This document shows positions 12,896 through 26,500 of a stretch of 64,000 nt of DNA, in pieces. This DNA comes from Monosporascus cannonballus (lineage: Eukaryota > Ascomycota > Sordariomycetes > Xylariales). Under the pieces are notes generated by a model. That model was not told the origin of the DNA. It was given only the letters and a program-made list of their open reading frames with translations, and made no database searches. Positions within the stretch are counted from its first letter, which is position 1. Each line of letters begins with the position of its first letter. The DNA lies in assembly GCA_004154925.1 (NCBI GenBank), contig QJNS01000093.1, forward strand, positions 1 to 64,000. Reading direction: 5' to 3'. Position numbers and translations under genes: made by a program.

Positions 12896-14329
12896 TAGCG
12901 GCGTTCGGTTGGATTTTGATGTTATCGTATCGCCTAATTATATTATGCGTATTTTAGTTATACGGGTCTTTCACGGATTTGATGGCAATATTTTTGATCC
13001 CGGTTTTCCGGGATGTTTATAGTTACCTTAATTTGCTGGGCATTTTTTTGGTTTTATAAAGGTTACGGATATTTACACGTTTAATCTTTTACTTGGCGAT
13101 AATATTATTTTGAAATTTGTTAAATTTCGGGCTTTTATTTAATAGCATATTTGGGATAATGTTAAAAAACGCGTTTTTGTTAAAAAGGTTTATAATAAAC
13201 GTTTTATTTATGGTGTTAATAATTTAGAAAATTGATTTTGTAATGTTTATATTTGGATATTACATAAGTTGGAATTTAAGAATAATGTTAATATTTTTTG
13301 CATATTACGGGCGATATTTAGCTTGATTTTAATATTTATATTTTTATTATAGTTTATGTTTCGGATTTTTTTTTGTAAAAAATATATTTTGGTTATTTGA
13401 TTTATTTGTAATGGAAATTAATTCCGAAGATAAAGGTAAGTTATTAACGCATAAGTATTCGAGTTCTTAATATCCGGTTTTTTTTCGGCCTAATATTTTA
13501 TCCAGTTAATAATTTGATTAATCGAAAGTTTTTATTATCATTTTACATCGTGTTATTAAATATGTTTTATTTATAATAAAATTTAAGAATATTCATTCTA
13601 TAGTTTATTGAAAGGAATTTAATATTTAATATTAATTATTATTATTATTTTTTATATTTTTTGAAAATAAATTTAATGCTTTTGCCTTATAATCTAGTAT
13701 TTTTATTTTTTTAATTTTACCGGTAAAGGTTTTTTTACTTTTATAAAAGTGTAATTTCCAATTATTTATTTTTCGTGAACCTTTATATATAAACGTAAAC
13801 TTTTATTACTTAGCTATATATAGAGTATTCTTTATTTAAGAAAATATATTTTCCGTACGTATTTATTCGTAACGAAAAAGGGTTATTAGTAATCGAATAT
13901 TTATTTGTAATACTTTAATATTTATTCGTATAAGGATACGTTATTTATTATTATGTATTAATTATATAAGGATAAAATAAAAATGGTATTTTATTATATA
14001 TATATATATGGTTTTAATAAACATATCTATGTTATTTTATATATATAGGTATTTCCGTATATGTAAAGAGATTTTGGTCGAATTATATTAATTTAATTAG
14101 TTTGCTTTTCGTAAGATTACGGGTAGGTTACGGTAACCCTATCCATTTATGGAAATTCCAGTTAATATATATAACCTTTTCCGAAAAGAAGGGTCCTCCC
14201 GAAAAACGAAAAAAAAGAAAAGCGTTAAAATAAGGGGGTTATATTATTTAAGTGTATTTATATAATCGAAAAGCCGGAAAGGCCTTAGTTAAATATTTAT
14301 TGTACAAAAAAATCTGTTTTTATAAATTA

Positions 14330-15290
14330 GCGCTTTCGAGCCGCCGGGTTTAAAAAGAGGGAGGTGGGGGAGTACCTACTGTAAAGCCGTAACGGCGACG
14401 GCAAAATGTTTATCTGGTAGATTTTTTAGGTTTCTTTTCAACTTAATCGGAGGCCTTTTTTGGCAGATCTCATATTCCAATAAGTTTCGATAAGGTATAT
14501 ATAGGTACCGGAGGTTTAAAATGTTCGTTTATATAGGAGCGTATATTGCTATAATTAAATATTAGCTCCTTAAGTGCGTTTAATTTAAAGCGGGATACGA
14601 CTTCGTCGCTTTTGGTAATTGTTATCGTTATTAACTAAAAGTCTTTTTAACTTTTTAATAACCTTAGTTTTATTATATCGTTGCCTATATGGGTTAAACG
14701 TTTTTTGCTTTTGTAAAAATAATAATAAATTTTTAATGTATTACGTATCTTGGTGATATTTAAGCAGAATTCTTTAATATTAAAATGGCGTAAGATTTTT
14801 ACATTCTTTTGTGCCTACTTTTTAATTATATGGAAATATGGAGTACCGTTTTTATGTTTTTCGCGGATAGCGTAATATTATTGGAAATTAAATTTATTAA
14901 TCCATGTAATAAATTTTTATAAATTTAGGTACTATTTCGGGTATATCAAAAAAAAACCGAATTTAGCTACTAATTTAAATCGGCCCGTATTATTAGTAAT
15001 TAAGTTTTTTAGGATTAATTCTGGAAAGTTTTTTGGATATTTAATATGGTCCGTACGGTATTAATAATTTCTGTTGCGAAATTGAAAAAGTTATCTGGTT
15101 ATTTGTTAAAGAGCCAGTTATTTATAGTTATTTTAGGTATATTTGGAACAATAAAATCAAGAAGTAAATCTAAGTTATCGGGGTTTAATATCTAAATCGG
15201 TATTACTGCTTGGAATAACTAGCGTAAGCATATAATTTGTAAGGCTATTTTGTGAATATAGAATTAATAGCTAGGTTTATCTTAGTGTAC
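14330..15290 (-). pseudogene. Second unknown protein remnant of the TIR element
   Basis: On the minus strand, right to left, frames with protein-like composition appear: around GRFKLVAKFGFFFDIPE near 14950, NGTPYFHIIKK near 14850, and SDEVVSRFKLNALKELI followed by NEHFKPPVPIY near 14500-14620. Frame changes and RIP stops break it. It points away from the plus-strand frame of the same element. The family is not recognised; it could be a second gene of the element or the far end of a single transposase with a different exon layout. Limits are approximate. Confidence 0.35.
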
Positions 15291-15412
15291 ATTATGGGAC
15301 CTTAGGTTCTTTGGTATTCTTATGTACTTGGTTTATGTTTCTTATTTGTTGGTTTATTTCTTTATGTTGGTTTTTGGTTATGCGTATTAGTTTGCGTAAT
15401 TTGAAGTAAGGG

Positions 15413-15424
15413 ACACCACGGCTG
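15413..15424 (-). repeat. Right 12-bp terminal inverted repeat
   Basis: ACACCACGGCTG is the exact inverted partner of 10082-10093. It sits 133 bp left of the next LTR. Confidence 0.8.
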
Positions 15425-15556
15425 AAACCTTTTAATATTACGAAATATAATACGCTATAGTATTTATTATTCAGACTTTCATAATGTTCCTACTAATATT
15501 AACCCAGACGACTTATATTTAATAATTAATTTAATTATCTAGCTGCTATACCGGCC
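15425..15556. other. Spacer between TIR element and Gypsy-2
   Basis: These 132 bp of AT-rich sequence carry no recognisable feature. Their right end, cggcc (15552-15556), is not duplicated on the other side of Gypsy-2. Confidence 0.5.
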
Positions 15557-15967
15557 TGTAAGGTTTAGGTGGTTTAACCAATTATTAAATCTTGGTTTTA
15601 CGGGTTTATGTTAACAGGAGTATCGTAACATTTTAAGCAATAAATACAGTAACGTATTATCTTTTTTAATAATAAAATTACTAGAAATATATTGTCAACG
15701 ATTAGTATTTATAATTATTATCATTTAAAACTGTTTAAAGTATGGAAATAATAAACGTATATATCTTTATTCTAGTTCAAGGTACTTAAGCAGCTTAAAC
15801 TCTTAAGCCCTTTAGGCTTTTTAAACCCTTTGCCGGCTTAAAAAGCTTAAGGTACTTAGCACTTTAATATCTTTAAGCTGGTTACGTAATCTTTTGGCCG
15901 AGGTCGGGTTTATTTTTTTCGTATGTCCGATCGTCTGTAAAGTAACTAAGACCGCTAAGTTGTAATA
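15557..15967 (-). repeat. Gypsy-2 3' LTR
   Basis: This LTR of 411 bp pairs with 22018-22428. It starts tgtaaggtttagg and ends ...gttgtaata on the plus strand. It contains short reiterations of cttaag/ccctt between 15785 and 15860. Confidence 0.88.
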
Positions 15968-16799
15968 CGATCTTCCTTTTTCTAAGATGTTTGTTTTTAA
16001 AGATTAAATTATTTATTTATCCATTTTTTGGTAAGTAATCTTCTTTTTTTTCATATTTATTATGTCGGATCGTATTAAAATGTCTTGTTTTTATAACCGC
16101 ATTAACGTTTTTATTCTTGTAAAAAGTATCGAACGTCTTAATTTTAAAATACTTTTTTTATTTTTATTATAAAAACAAAAATGCAAAGTATAAGGTTATT
16201 CGGAGTTCTTTACAATATGCGCGTTATATATATTATAACGGTTTTTATAATATTTTCGATTCTTTACAAATTAAACATCGAAAAATTTTAAATCAAAAGG
16301 ATTATTTGAAACGTAAAAAAAGCAGATTTGCAAAGTATTACGAAAGGTTATTAATAAGCTAAATCGTTTGCAAAAACAAAGGCGGCGATTCCGTTGCCGT
16401 GGTATCGAGATATTTCGTCGAGGTATTCAAGGTACGGAAGTTATGGAAGAATTTGAGCGTTTTAAAAAAAAGTAATAAGAGTTGAAGATTGCCGTTATAA
16501 TTGTGATGTTAATATAGGTTGCGGCCGATTGGCTCGATATCTCGGCTATTAATTAATTAAATATTAATTCAAACGTTTCCGTTATTATCGGTAAAATTTT
16601 CTTAACAAACGTTAAACGTTAATAAGCTTTTTAGCGGTTCCTAAATATTTTTGGAATCCGAGTACTTTTTTTATTTCATTAAGCATTGTATAAATCCGTT
16701 TTCCATTTTTATATCGAATATTTTTTCTATTTTATATAATTATTTGTTTTTTATTTAAAAATCGTTTTATATTGTATATATCTTAATTGTATTTATTTA

Positions 16800-19700
16800 T
16801 TAATTTGAATAAAAACACGTAGAAGATTAGATGAAATTTAATTTTTAATAAAAGGTTGAATTAATAATTACTTTTAAAGATTTTCTTGATGATTATGTAT
16901 AAACCAATATATTTAAAATCGAGTTTTTTATTAAATCCTTTAATATAGATATTTTTTTAACGAAAAAAATTATTTCCCTTTTTTCGAAAGTTAATTCTTT
17001 TCACTTTTTTAGTTATAATATTTGCTTATCTAATTACGTAGGAATTCTAATTTTATTTTTATTTCTTAATATAGCCATCGTAATTATTCCGACGTAAGAA
17101 TTATTCTGACATTAACTGAACCGTCGTTACGTATCTTTTTATAAACCTTTAAAGTAAAACCAAAATTTGCATTCGTAAGTCATATTTTAATACTTTTATT
17201 ATAACTGGTGTTATAAATTTATTATGTAATTAATAACCTTTTAGCTTAAGCATTTTATTTATAGTAGATATGATATTATATGTAATTTCTTAACATTTGA
17301 TTCGTTAGTTTTATTTATCTATCCGTTTAAAGTTGAAATATGCTAAAAAATTTATAATTTCAACCGATTTACGTTATAATGCCTTACTAATATTTAAGTG
17401 CAAATAGGGATTTATTATTTAAAGTTAATTTTAGTAATAATGAGTATATTTTCAAGATATGCTTAAAAAATATATATTGTTTTTTCGGCTTTTATGTTTT
17501 TTTGATATAGTAGAAAATAGAAACTCCCTGTAAATCGATCTACGATTACGAAAATGCTATGGTAATATATTCTTGTAACCGGGGTTTTTAACATAAGACA
17601 TTTGGTAATAGAATCAAATATAACTAAATACCATTGTCGTTTTGCGATTAATAATAGCTATAACTTTCCGTATGTCATATGTCGTTGAACTTTCGTTTCG
17701 ACGTAAATATCGTATTATTATATGATTTTTTGTACGGTTAATTTCATGGTAAGAAAAAAATATATTCGTTAAAACCGTGTTATAGTTGTGTAAATCCTCG
17801 ATATCTATATATCTAATGTTCACATACTTTTTATATTAAATATCTTGGATGTTTTTTTAAAATTTGTATTTTGTTTATTTTTGGTTCTTTATCAAACAGT
17901 TGTTATATTACTAGATTTTCTGGTGCATATCAAAAGATACTGCTGGGATTCTCGTAATCTGTTACGGGCGTAAATACCTTTTTATAATAATATTGAAAAT
18001 TATATAATTAATTTTAATCCATTTCTTTTAATATTTAGTCGCCTGCTTAAGGCGTTTACTTTATTATTTTCTGAATCTCTCTTATACATAATAACGAAAT
18101 TATTGTTCTCTCAGTTTCTTGGTCTTAATAAAACGGGTAAAACTTTAATAATATGCATAAAGTTGAATCTGGTACAAATTTGCCTTTAAAAAGTACTTGA
18201 ATTTTAGGAAACCCATAATGATGCCCTTAAATTCCTTATCTGCAATACTATAGTTAAATTTTGTTTCTTTTAACTAATATACAAAAAAATACAATAAGGT
18301 ACAATTTGTGTTTGTTTTGTCGTTATCCGCTTATTGCGTTTAATACGTTATCTGAAATATCGGTTTTCAACTTAATAAGGCGAATTAAATTATATGTAAT
18401 TATTATTTGCTTATTTGAGACCGTATTATTCACATTTTAAAATATTTCTTTCATTTTAGACGTCCATTTCACTGCTTTTCTTTTCGTAAGATTCGTTAAA
18501 AATATAACTATTTTGCTAAAATTCCGAATGAATTCTTTGTAGTAATTAGCGAATTTAAAAAATAACTGTATTTTTTAATTGTGGTTGGAGTTCGTTATTC
18601 TATAATTGCAATACTCCTTTTAACGCCCCTTTTAATATATCTTAAAATAATAATATGTCCTAAATATTGTATTTTCTATGTATGCTCTTAATTTTGTTCT
18701 GCGTTAATAAGCAATTTTACCTTTTATAAAACTTAAACAGCCTTATAAACGTATCCTGTATATACTTTTTCCGTTTCTGAAAAAGTAAGTATATTATCAA
18801 AGTAGCAAACCATAGAAATATCGAAATATTTTCGTTACACATAATTAACTATCCGTTGAAAAATTACTGGTCTATTGGTAAGTCCTATTCATGTAGCCTA
18901 GTATTCAAACAGTCTGTATTTTATCCTAAAGGCTATTTTTTTTGTATTCTCTTTAATATTAATGAGGATAAATTTATCTTTGAAATCGAATATCATATAT
19001 TATTTGGTTCTTTAATGTCGGTATTTATTTCGGTAATTAGATATAGTAGTATTCGATTTTTGATAACAATATCGTTCAGCTATGAATAATTAAGCATAAA
19101 TCGTAATTTCCCTTTTTTTAGTACCAAGAACATTAAGTAATTTGCTGGTGATTTCGAAAATTGAATTTATTCTTTTTGTAACTAATGTTTTAAAAAAATT
19201 TTAAAAACGCGTAATTCTTTTCCGTTAAAGTTATAAATAAGGTAAGATTTTAACAAAAGTGCTTTTTTGAAAGTTATTTCATAATTCTATTCGTTATATT
19301 TGATAATTTCGTATTAAATTCCTTTCTAGATAATCGCTTATATCGGTAATATTATAATAATATATTTATTAGATTTTTTTGATTTTTGAGGCTGTTGTTT
19401 TATATCGTTATTAAGTTGTTTTAGGTTCGCTTTAATAATAGCAACAATACGCCGTATATTTTTAATACCCATTTTTTGATATTTTGTCCTTTTAGGTAGT
19501 AAAGTTTCTGTCGTATTCTTATGCCTGCATTCGTCGCTATTTTCGATCGAATGTTAAGATCTTAATTTCTTTTCTTATTTACTAATAAGGTGTAAGGCGA
19601 ATTTCATAAGCCAGTTTTTTTATTAATTAAGATTTCGTATTGGTATATCCATAGTAATTCTAAGATTATATTGTAATTTCTAAGTGGAACGATATCGAAA

Positions 19701-20600
19701 TTAAATATTTGATATCGCCTTTAAATAAAAATCTCGAAATAATTAATTTCGCGTATGATTTTCCCGTTGTTTTAAATGAATTCCTCATTTTCCGCATTTG
19801 TCGTTATACAAGGTTTTAATTTATATCTCCATAGTAATTTAAGCCTATTAACTATATTTCATGCAAAATATTTTCCGCCCAGAGCTTTGTAATCCATTAT
19901 TGCGGCATACAAGTACTTTTCAATTTGTATATCTAAAATAATAAGGTTATTAACGGCTTTCATCGTTGTGTTTAAAGCCTTTTTTAAGAATTTGTTTTAA
20001 TATTTCTTGGTTTCGTCATCCTGCGACTTTTTTATAAGTCTCCTTTTTTTAACTTTTTTTTAATTTGTTAAATTTTACCTGTATTTCTATATAGTGGGCT
20101 AAGTTTCTATATTGGTAGTTATTGCCAGCGTATTATTTTTTTAAATTATATTAATTGCTTTTAATTCTGTTATAATTGCTTTTCTTATTAAGTGAATTAT
20201 TCTCCCATATTTTCGACTATATCTTATTATGCGTCGTATTAATTATCGTTCTACAGTTCGCCTATAAACCAACGTATTTTTTCTTAATAGGCTTTTTTTC
20301 GTTAAGATCTATGGTAAATACTAATTGAAAATAAAGATTTCTGATACCTTTTTAGTAATATTGTTTTATTATATATTAGATGAATTCTTTTTCAGTTTAG
20401 TAATTATATGATTCGTCAAAATAAAAAGAGTTTTCGTATAAGCATTGTTGTTTTAGGGCAATGTTCTGTTTCGGCTAATAAATAAATATTTCCTGTTGCT
20501 ATAGATCGAAAATATCGATATTATTATTTATTTTTTGCTTATTTCCGGTTCGGTTCGAAAAATTGAATGTTTTAAAATATATACGGGTAAATTTTCTATA
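16800..20600 (-). pseudogene. pol: Gypsy-2 pol remnant
   Basis: It is collinear with the Gypsy-1 polyprotein. The reverse transcriptase box reads YFDN at 18793-18804. An integrase fragment lies in the open stretch 17614-17823 (AIINRKTTMVF at its C-terminal side; RIP has blurred the catalytic residues). RNase H lies around 18230-18330. Stops occur throughout. The gag/protease part lies to the right, about 19800-21800, and is not resolvable by eye. Limits are approximate. Confidence 0.72.
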
Positions 20601-22017
20601 TATGTATTATTTTTATTTTTCGTATTCGGGATATTTTCGTTGTCGACAATATATGCCATATATTGTGCTATATTAATTAAGAGTTCCGGGATAGACCTTT
20701 GTTATTAGATTCTAATATATTCGTAATTATTCATATAAATTTTCTTATTGGAATTGCTATATTTATCGATGTAGGCTTTTGGTTTCGCGTTTTCATTATT
20801 AGATTTTTTTGCCATATGAGGCCTGGTAAGTATTTAGACCCAATTATGTTAATAGGTTTGTTTTCGCTTTTCTAGCTTTCTCTGGATTGTCCTTCGAGTA
20901 CGTGTTTCTATTTATCCTGGCAGGGCTTTTTGAATGCTTTATATTACATTGCTTGATGCCTTTTTCTCTTATAATTAAAACGTTTAATCTGGCTTTAATT
21001 TTTTCTGTAAATGGCTTCTAGTTCCATAGGTCCTGGTTCCGTGCCGTAAATGTGTTACTGCGTCGAAAAAGGCTGGTATTAGCCGTATATCGAATTTTGT
21101 TATTATTTTTTTCTTTGGTGTCTTTAATGCGATCAGCCTGTTGTCGATCGTCGTTCTTAATTATTATAACGATATAATCCAACAAATAATTAGGTGGATT
21201 AAGTTTGAAAATCTTTTCTATATTCCTTTTTTCAAACAGTTAAAAAAAATATAACCCTTAATATTGTTTGTTTTGAATTTAATTTAAATATTAATTAAAC
21301 GAATGTACTATCGTAACTAGATATTGATCTTTTTTATTGTAATTATTAAATCTAAATTTTGGCATTTATTTTTTTATATATTATTCCGCAAGTTTGTTTT
21401 AATATTGATTGAAATTATTCATAATTATTATAAATATATATTATTTCCGTGCTCTGTTTTTTAATTAATAATATAACGTACTTTATTATAATGGGTCCAA
21501 ATCACATAACCGTATTTTCGATAAATTATTCGATTACGAGTTTAATTCAAATAATAAGTATAATTAGTTAAGTTATAAAATACTCGAAATACGCTCCGTA
21601 TTATATTAAGAACAGTTGTAATATAATTTAGGCCCTCTCGAAATGATCTGATTTAGAGGGTTTAAGGATTTTTCCTAATTGCTTAGCAAAATTTCGCTAG
21701 ATAACCTCGCTTACTTAAAAAAGGCTTTCCGGTTTCGAGAACCTTTCTCTTTTTCTCCAGCTTTTTATAAGCACCTTAAAAGGACGTCGTATAATCGTTA
21801 TGATCCTTTTTAAGCTGAAAAATACGTTTATTTATAGTATTCAGGCGTCGAAGAACCTTTCCGTGAAAGAAAGAAGTTATTTTTTTTTCGGATTTTATTT
21901 AAATATCCGAGTTATTAGAGACCTGGTAATTAAGCTATTCGAGCTATTTGCTAATCAATGTAATGTCGGCGATATTTCTAAAAGCTTAACGGTATTATTA
22001 CATAGAGTTTTATAATA

Positions 22018-22428
22018 TATAACGGCTAAGCGATTTAATTAATTATTAAATCTTAATTATAGGAATTTATATTAATAGAAATGTCGTAGAATTTTAAGTA
22101 ATAAGTATAATAATATATTACGGTTTTTAATATTAAAAATACTAGACTTATATTATAAACGATTGTTATTAAGAAATGTTATAAGTTAAAGTTATTTGAA
22201 TTATAGAAATAATAAACGTATATATTCTTATTTTAGCTTAAATTACGAAATCGGCTTAAACCCTTGAGCACTTTAAGCCTTTTGAGTCTTTTGCCGGCTG
22301 AAGGGGCTTAAGGTACTTCGTATTTTGAAACCTTTAAGCTGGTTACGTAACGCCTTGGCCGAGATCGAGTTTGTTTTCTTCGTAGATTCGACCGTCCGTA
22401 CAGTAGCCAAGATCGTTACGTCATCACA
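22018..22428 (-). repeat. Gypsy-2 5' LTR
   Basis: The 411-bp partner of 15557-15967, starting tataacggctaagcg and ending ...gtcatcaca at 22428. Differences from the 3' LTR are dominated by transitions. Confidence 0.88.
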
Positions 22429-23099
22429 TAAATGAACTAGACGAATAAAAACGTGCGGATAACGAAGTTCTTTTATTTATATTATTTATTGGTTCCTTTC
22501 ACTAGTTTATTTTCCACTATTTTAATTAAGGGGCTTTCCTTAATAACTCTATTACTATCTGTTAAATGTTTTTAACAGGCATCGGGTATTAATAAGATTT
22601 TTAGCGAATTGTCAGATTTTTTGAAATTTCAGTCCTTTTCCTATTTACTTAGATATTACCTAAATACGTTTTTTCTATGTCAAATATTTTTTCTACATTA
22701 TATGCTTGTTTCCTTTTTACTTTTGTATCGTCCTATGCCGTATATATTTTTATAGTATTTGCTATTAACTTACGTTAACAAACGTAAAAATTTGAATAAA
22801 ATTTAACATTTAGTAAAACGGCTAACAGGTAATTATATTCAGAAATTGTATTTGCAATTTTATATAGTTCGACGTCTTTAAAAACAAATATTTGTTAGGT
22901 TTTTGAGTTGAATATATTTAATTGCGAAATAACTTATTTTTTTCTAAGGTTCATCCTTACATCCGGTCTTAATTATGATACTTGTTCAATTAATTTCGGA
23001 CGACTTCTACTTCCTTTTTTAATTTCAGGAGCAATTATTTAAAGTATTTTATTATAAGGATTACCTTAATGTTAATTAGCTCGGTATTTCGTACTTTTT

Positions 23100-26000
23100 G
23101 ATTGACTTCGAAAATAAAACCAAAATTAACGTCAGCAGTTATCATTTTAATATTTTCGTAATAATTAGTACTTTAAGCCCGTTACGTAATTAATGATTTT
23201 GTAATTTACTTATTTTGTTTATAATTAATATAATATTATAAGTAAACTTATGAGATTTAATTTGTTTATTAGTGTTATTTACTTGTTTATAATTTAAAAG
23301 CGCTAAATAACTTATGATTTCAGTCGCGTAATGTCGTAAAATATACCAAATTTTAAATTCAAATATTAATCGTTTATTTAAAATAATTTCCATTAATAAT
23401 CTGCATATGTTAAAAATATATCAAAAAAATATATGCTAATTATTCGGCGTTTATATTTTTTTAATATGGTAGAAAATTAGACAATTTCGTCAATCGATTA
23501 ACAATTACGAAAATACTCTGTTAATATAAATTCAACGCTCGATTTTCGGATAATGGAAATTTAGTAATAAAGTCCAGAATAATCCAATCTTATAGTCTCT
23601 TTACGACTGGTAATAATTATAGTTTTCTACAAGGTTTATATCTTTATATGTTAGTTTTGCTATATAAATCGCATTGTTTTCGAATCCTTTTAAGTATAAT
23701 CTTTATTCTAAGAAATTTATATGAGCCTTGAAGTTAATTCAAAACTTTGCAAAGTACAAAATATCTATATAGCTAATGTTTATATTTTTTTCTTCCCAGA
23801 ACTTCCTGTTTTGTTTTAATATTTGTATTTTGTTTGTTTTTTTGGCCTTTTAGGAAACCGTCGTTATACTACTGAATTTTCTAATATATATCAAAAGCTG
23901 GTATCCGAATCGTTGCTATCTGTCGTAGACGTAAATATTCTTTTATAGTGATATCAAAAACTATATGGTTACTTTTAATCAATTTCTTTTTGAGATATAA
24001 TTGCTTACTTAAGATATTGGCTTTGTCGTTTTCTAAAACTTTTTATACATAATAACGAAACCTAAATATATTGATTTTTCCGTGTCTTTTGATCATCGTT
24101 CTCTAAATCTTCTAGTCTTAATAAAACGGATTCAACTTTGATAATCCCTATAAACTTCAACATAATATAAATTTCTCTTATAGATATATTTGAATTTCTG
24201 GAAAACTATAATAATGGCCTTAAATTTCTTATTTAGAATACCGTAATTAAGTTCGGTTATTTCATCTTATAAAAAATATAACGAGATATAATTTGTCTTG
24301 ATCGTTTTCTTTTCCTATTACTGCATTTAAATCGTAATCCGAAAGATTACTGTTTAATATAACGGAGCTAAGTAATCTGTATGTAATTAATATTAGCTCG
24401 TTAATAATTATATTTTTAAAATTTCCAATACCTTCCTGCAATAGTTAGCGCATTCAAAAATCTCTATATTTCTTTAGCCGTCCTTAGCGTGTGTGAATTT
24501 GTAACAGTTGGGATTTTCTTTGGATTTATCTTAATATATCTTGTGGTGATAATATATCTTAAATATTCCAACTTTTTGTATGAAACTGGTTTATTTTTCG
24601 TTAACAAATAACTTTACGCTTTGTAAAATTTAAAGAACTTTATAAACCTATTCTATATATGCCTTTTGGTTTTCGAATCAATAAAAATGTTATCGAAATA
24701 GCATATAACAAAATTAATGAGGTATTTTCGTAACATATAATTAATTATCCGTTAAAAAGTTATGAATGCGTTCGTAAGTTTTATTAGTATAACCAAATAC
24801 TTAAATAATTTGTATGTCGTTTTAAAATCAATTTTTATTTTTATTTCTTTATATTTTAATAAAGTTATACTTATCTTTTAAATCGAAAATTATAAACTAG
24901 TTAGTTTTATAAGATCGGCTTTTTCATTTTGTAATTAGATATAATAATATTCCATCTTTAATAGTAATATCGTTCATTTGTAGTTTATTAACTATACATT
25001 ACAGTTTTTCGTTTGTTAAAATACGAAGAGCATAATGTATCCTGCTGGTAATTTCAAAGGTCGAATTTATCCTTTTTGTAGCCAATTTTCTCTGTATTTT
25101 TTAAAAACGCGTAATTTGTTTTGGTTAAAATTGTAAATAAGGCAAAACATTATAAAACACTTTTCTTTAAAGATTATCTTATAATTTTATCCGTTATATT
25201 CCGGTACCTTGGCATTGATCTCCGTTTTAAAAAGATGTTTATATTAAAAATATTATGATAATATATTCGTTAAATTTTCAACTTTTAAGGCTGTTATCCT
25301 ATATCGTTATTTAATTGTCTTTCTCTTCTTTTAATAATAATAATGATACGGGATATTTTTTTAATATTTATTTTTTTCTTATGCTTTATTTCTCTAGATA
25401 ATAAGAAAATTATCGCATGCTTATACTTGTATATATCGGTATTTTCGATCGAATATTAAAACTTTCTCATTTTCTTATGTATTGATAAATGTAAACCGAG
25501 TTTTGCCTGACCAGGTTTTTTAATAATTACGATTATATATTAACATATTTACAGTAATTCTAAGAATATATTATAATTCCTAAGTAAAACGCCATCGAAA
25601 TGAATTATTTAATATGTTTCTGAGAAAAAAAATTGGAAACAATTAATTATATTTATAATTTCCCCGTTATAGTAAGCAAATTCCTAACCTTTACCTTTGG
25701 TCGCTATATAAAACTCTAACTTATATTTTATAGCAATATAAATCTATTAATTATATCCGGTACGAGATGATTTTCGCCTAAATCTCGATAATCTACTATT
25801 ACGGTATATTAAGATCTTTTAATTCGTATATGCAAAATACTAAGACTATAAACGGTTGTTATTGTTACGTTTAAAATCCTTTTCGAATGGGTTTCTTCAT
25901 TTCTTTGTGTTTCTTTATTTGGCGGCTTTTTCAAAGCTAATTGTCGTTTTTTTAACTTTTTTTCGAATGTATTAAATCTTATTTTTGTTTTTTATAAAAC

Positions 26001-26500
26001 GAGTTAACCTGTTATATCTGTCGTTATTATTAGTGTATTACTCTCTCGAATCAATTTAAATATTTTTAGTTTTGCCGTAATTTTCTTTCTATTAAGAAAT
26101 TCATTTTTTAATAGTTTTGACTGTATTTCATTATACATCGTACTAATTGTCGTTCTATAATTGGTCTATAAACTAACGTATTACTTCCTCAATAAATTTT
26201 CTTTCGTTAAGATTTATAAGAAATGTCAATTAAAAATGGAAATCAGTAATAACCCTTTAATAATACTTATTTATTATATATTTGGATTAGCCTTTTTTTC
26301 TCTGATAATTATATTATTTGTAATAATAAAAATGTTTTTCTTATAGGTATTACCTTTTTTAGACCAGCTGTTTATTTTGATTAACTGGTGAATATTATTT
26401 TTCGGGGCTATAAATCGAAAATGCCGATATTATCGTTTATAGTTTTTTGTATTTTGCGTTCGATTTACAAACTCGAATCCCTTAGAATATATACAACTAA
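23100..26500 (-). pseudogene. pol: Gypsy-3 pol remnant
   Basis: Same domain order as Gypsy-1 on the minus strand, more diverged. The reverse transcriptase box reads YFDN at 24689-24700, RNase H lies near 24200-24290 and the integrase near 23500-23650. The gag-side remnant continues to the Copia insertion at 27160. The small open frames 26161-26346 and 26388-26585 on plus are chance frames across it. Confidence 0.68.

Larger units (their letters stand above)
10620..13352 (+). pseudogene. Unknown protein remnant of the TIR element, split by pogo-1
   Basis: One frame reads into the pogo insertion at 11066 (…SNKVCRFKDRIARIIIIS) and, with the 1829-bp insertion and duplicated TA removed, resumes without a shift at 12898 (GVRLDFDVIVSPNYIMRI…) and runs to a stop at 13350-13352. 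Only a few stops of RIP type interrupt the right part. It contains features such as HGFDGNIFDPGFPG and GHFFGFIKVTD. A second open stretch at 10626-10859 lies upstream in another frame. The continuity across the insertion site argues that this was a real protein, presumably the transposase or an accessory protein, but I do not recognise the family and assign no function. Confidence 0.45.
10082..15424. mobile_element. Unclassified DNA transposon-like element with perfect 12-bp TIRs
   Basis: CAGCCGTGGTGT at 10082-10093 is exactly inverted at 15413-15424 (ACACCACGGCTG). The unit is interrupted by a complete pogo element (11069-12895); without it and one TA the element is about 3.5 kb. A plus-strand reading frame crosses the pogo site once that insertion is removed, and a minus-strand frame occupies the right end. 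No clear target duplication is visible: the 8 bases outside are taatatta on the left and aaaccttt on the right. The CAG start resembles hAT-type ends, but I recognise no hAT dimerisation or zinc-finger motif, so the superfamily is open. Confidence 0.7.
15557..22428 (-). mobile_element. Gypsy-2, full-length Ty3/Gypsy element
   Basis: LTRs 15557-15967 and 22018-22428 are exactly equal in length (411 bp). The polypurine tract AGAAAAAGGAAGATCG (minus strand, 15968-15983) abuts the 3' LTR. Coding remnants are homologous to Gypsy-1 and in the same order on the minus strand. The expected 5-bp duplication is absent: flanks are cggcc on the left and taaat on the right. That suggests recombination between copies or deletion at one flank. 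The LTR middle (about 15780-15900) lacks the palindromic unit of Gypsy-1 and has a different repeat set (cttaag-rich), so it is a separate subfamily. Confidence 0.9.
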
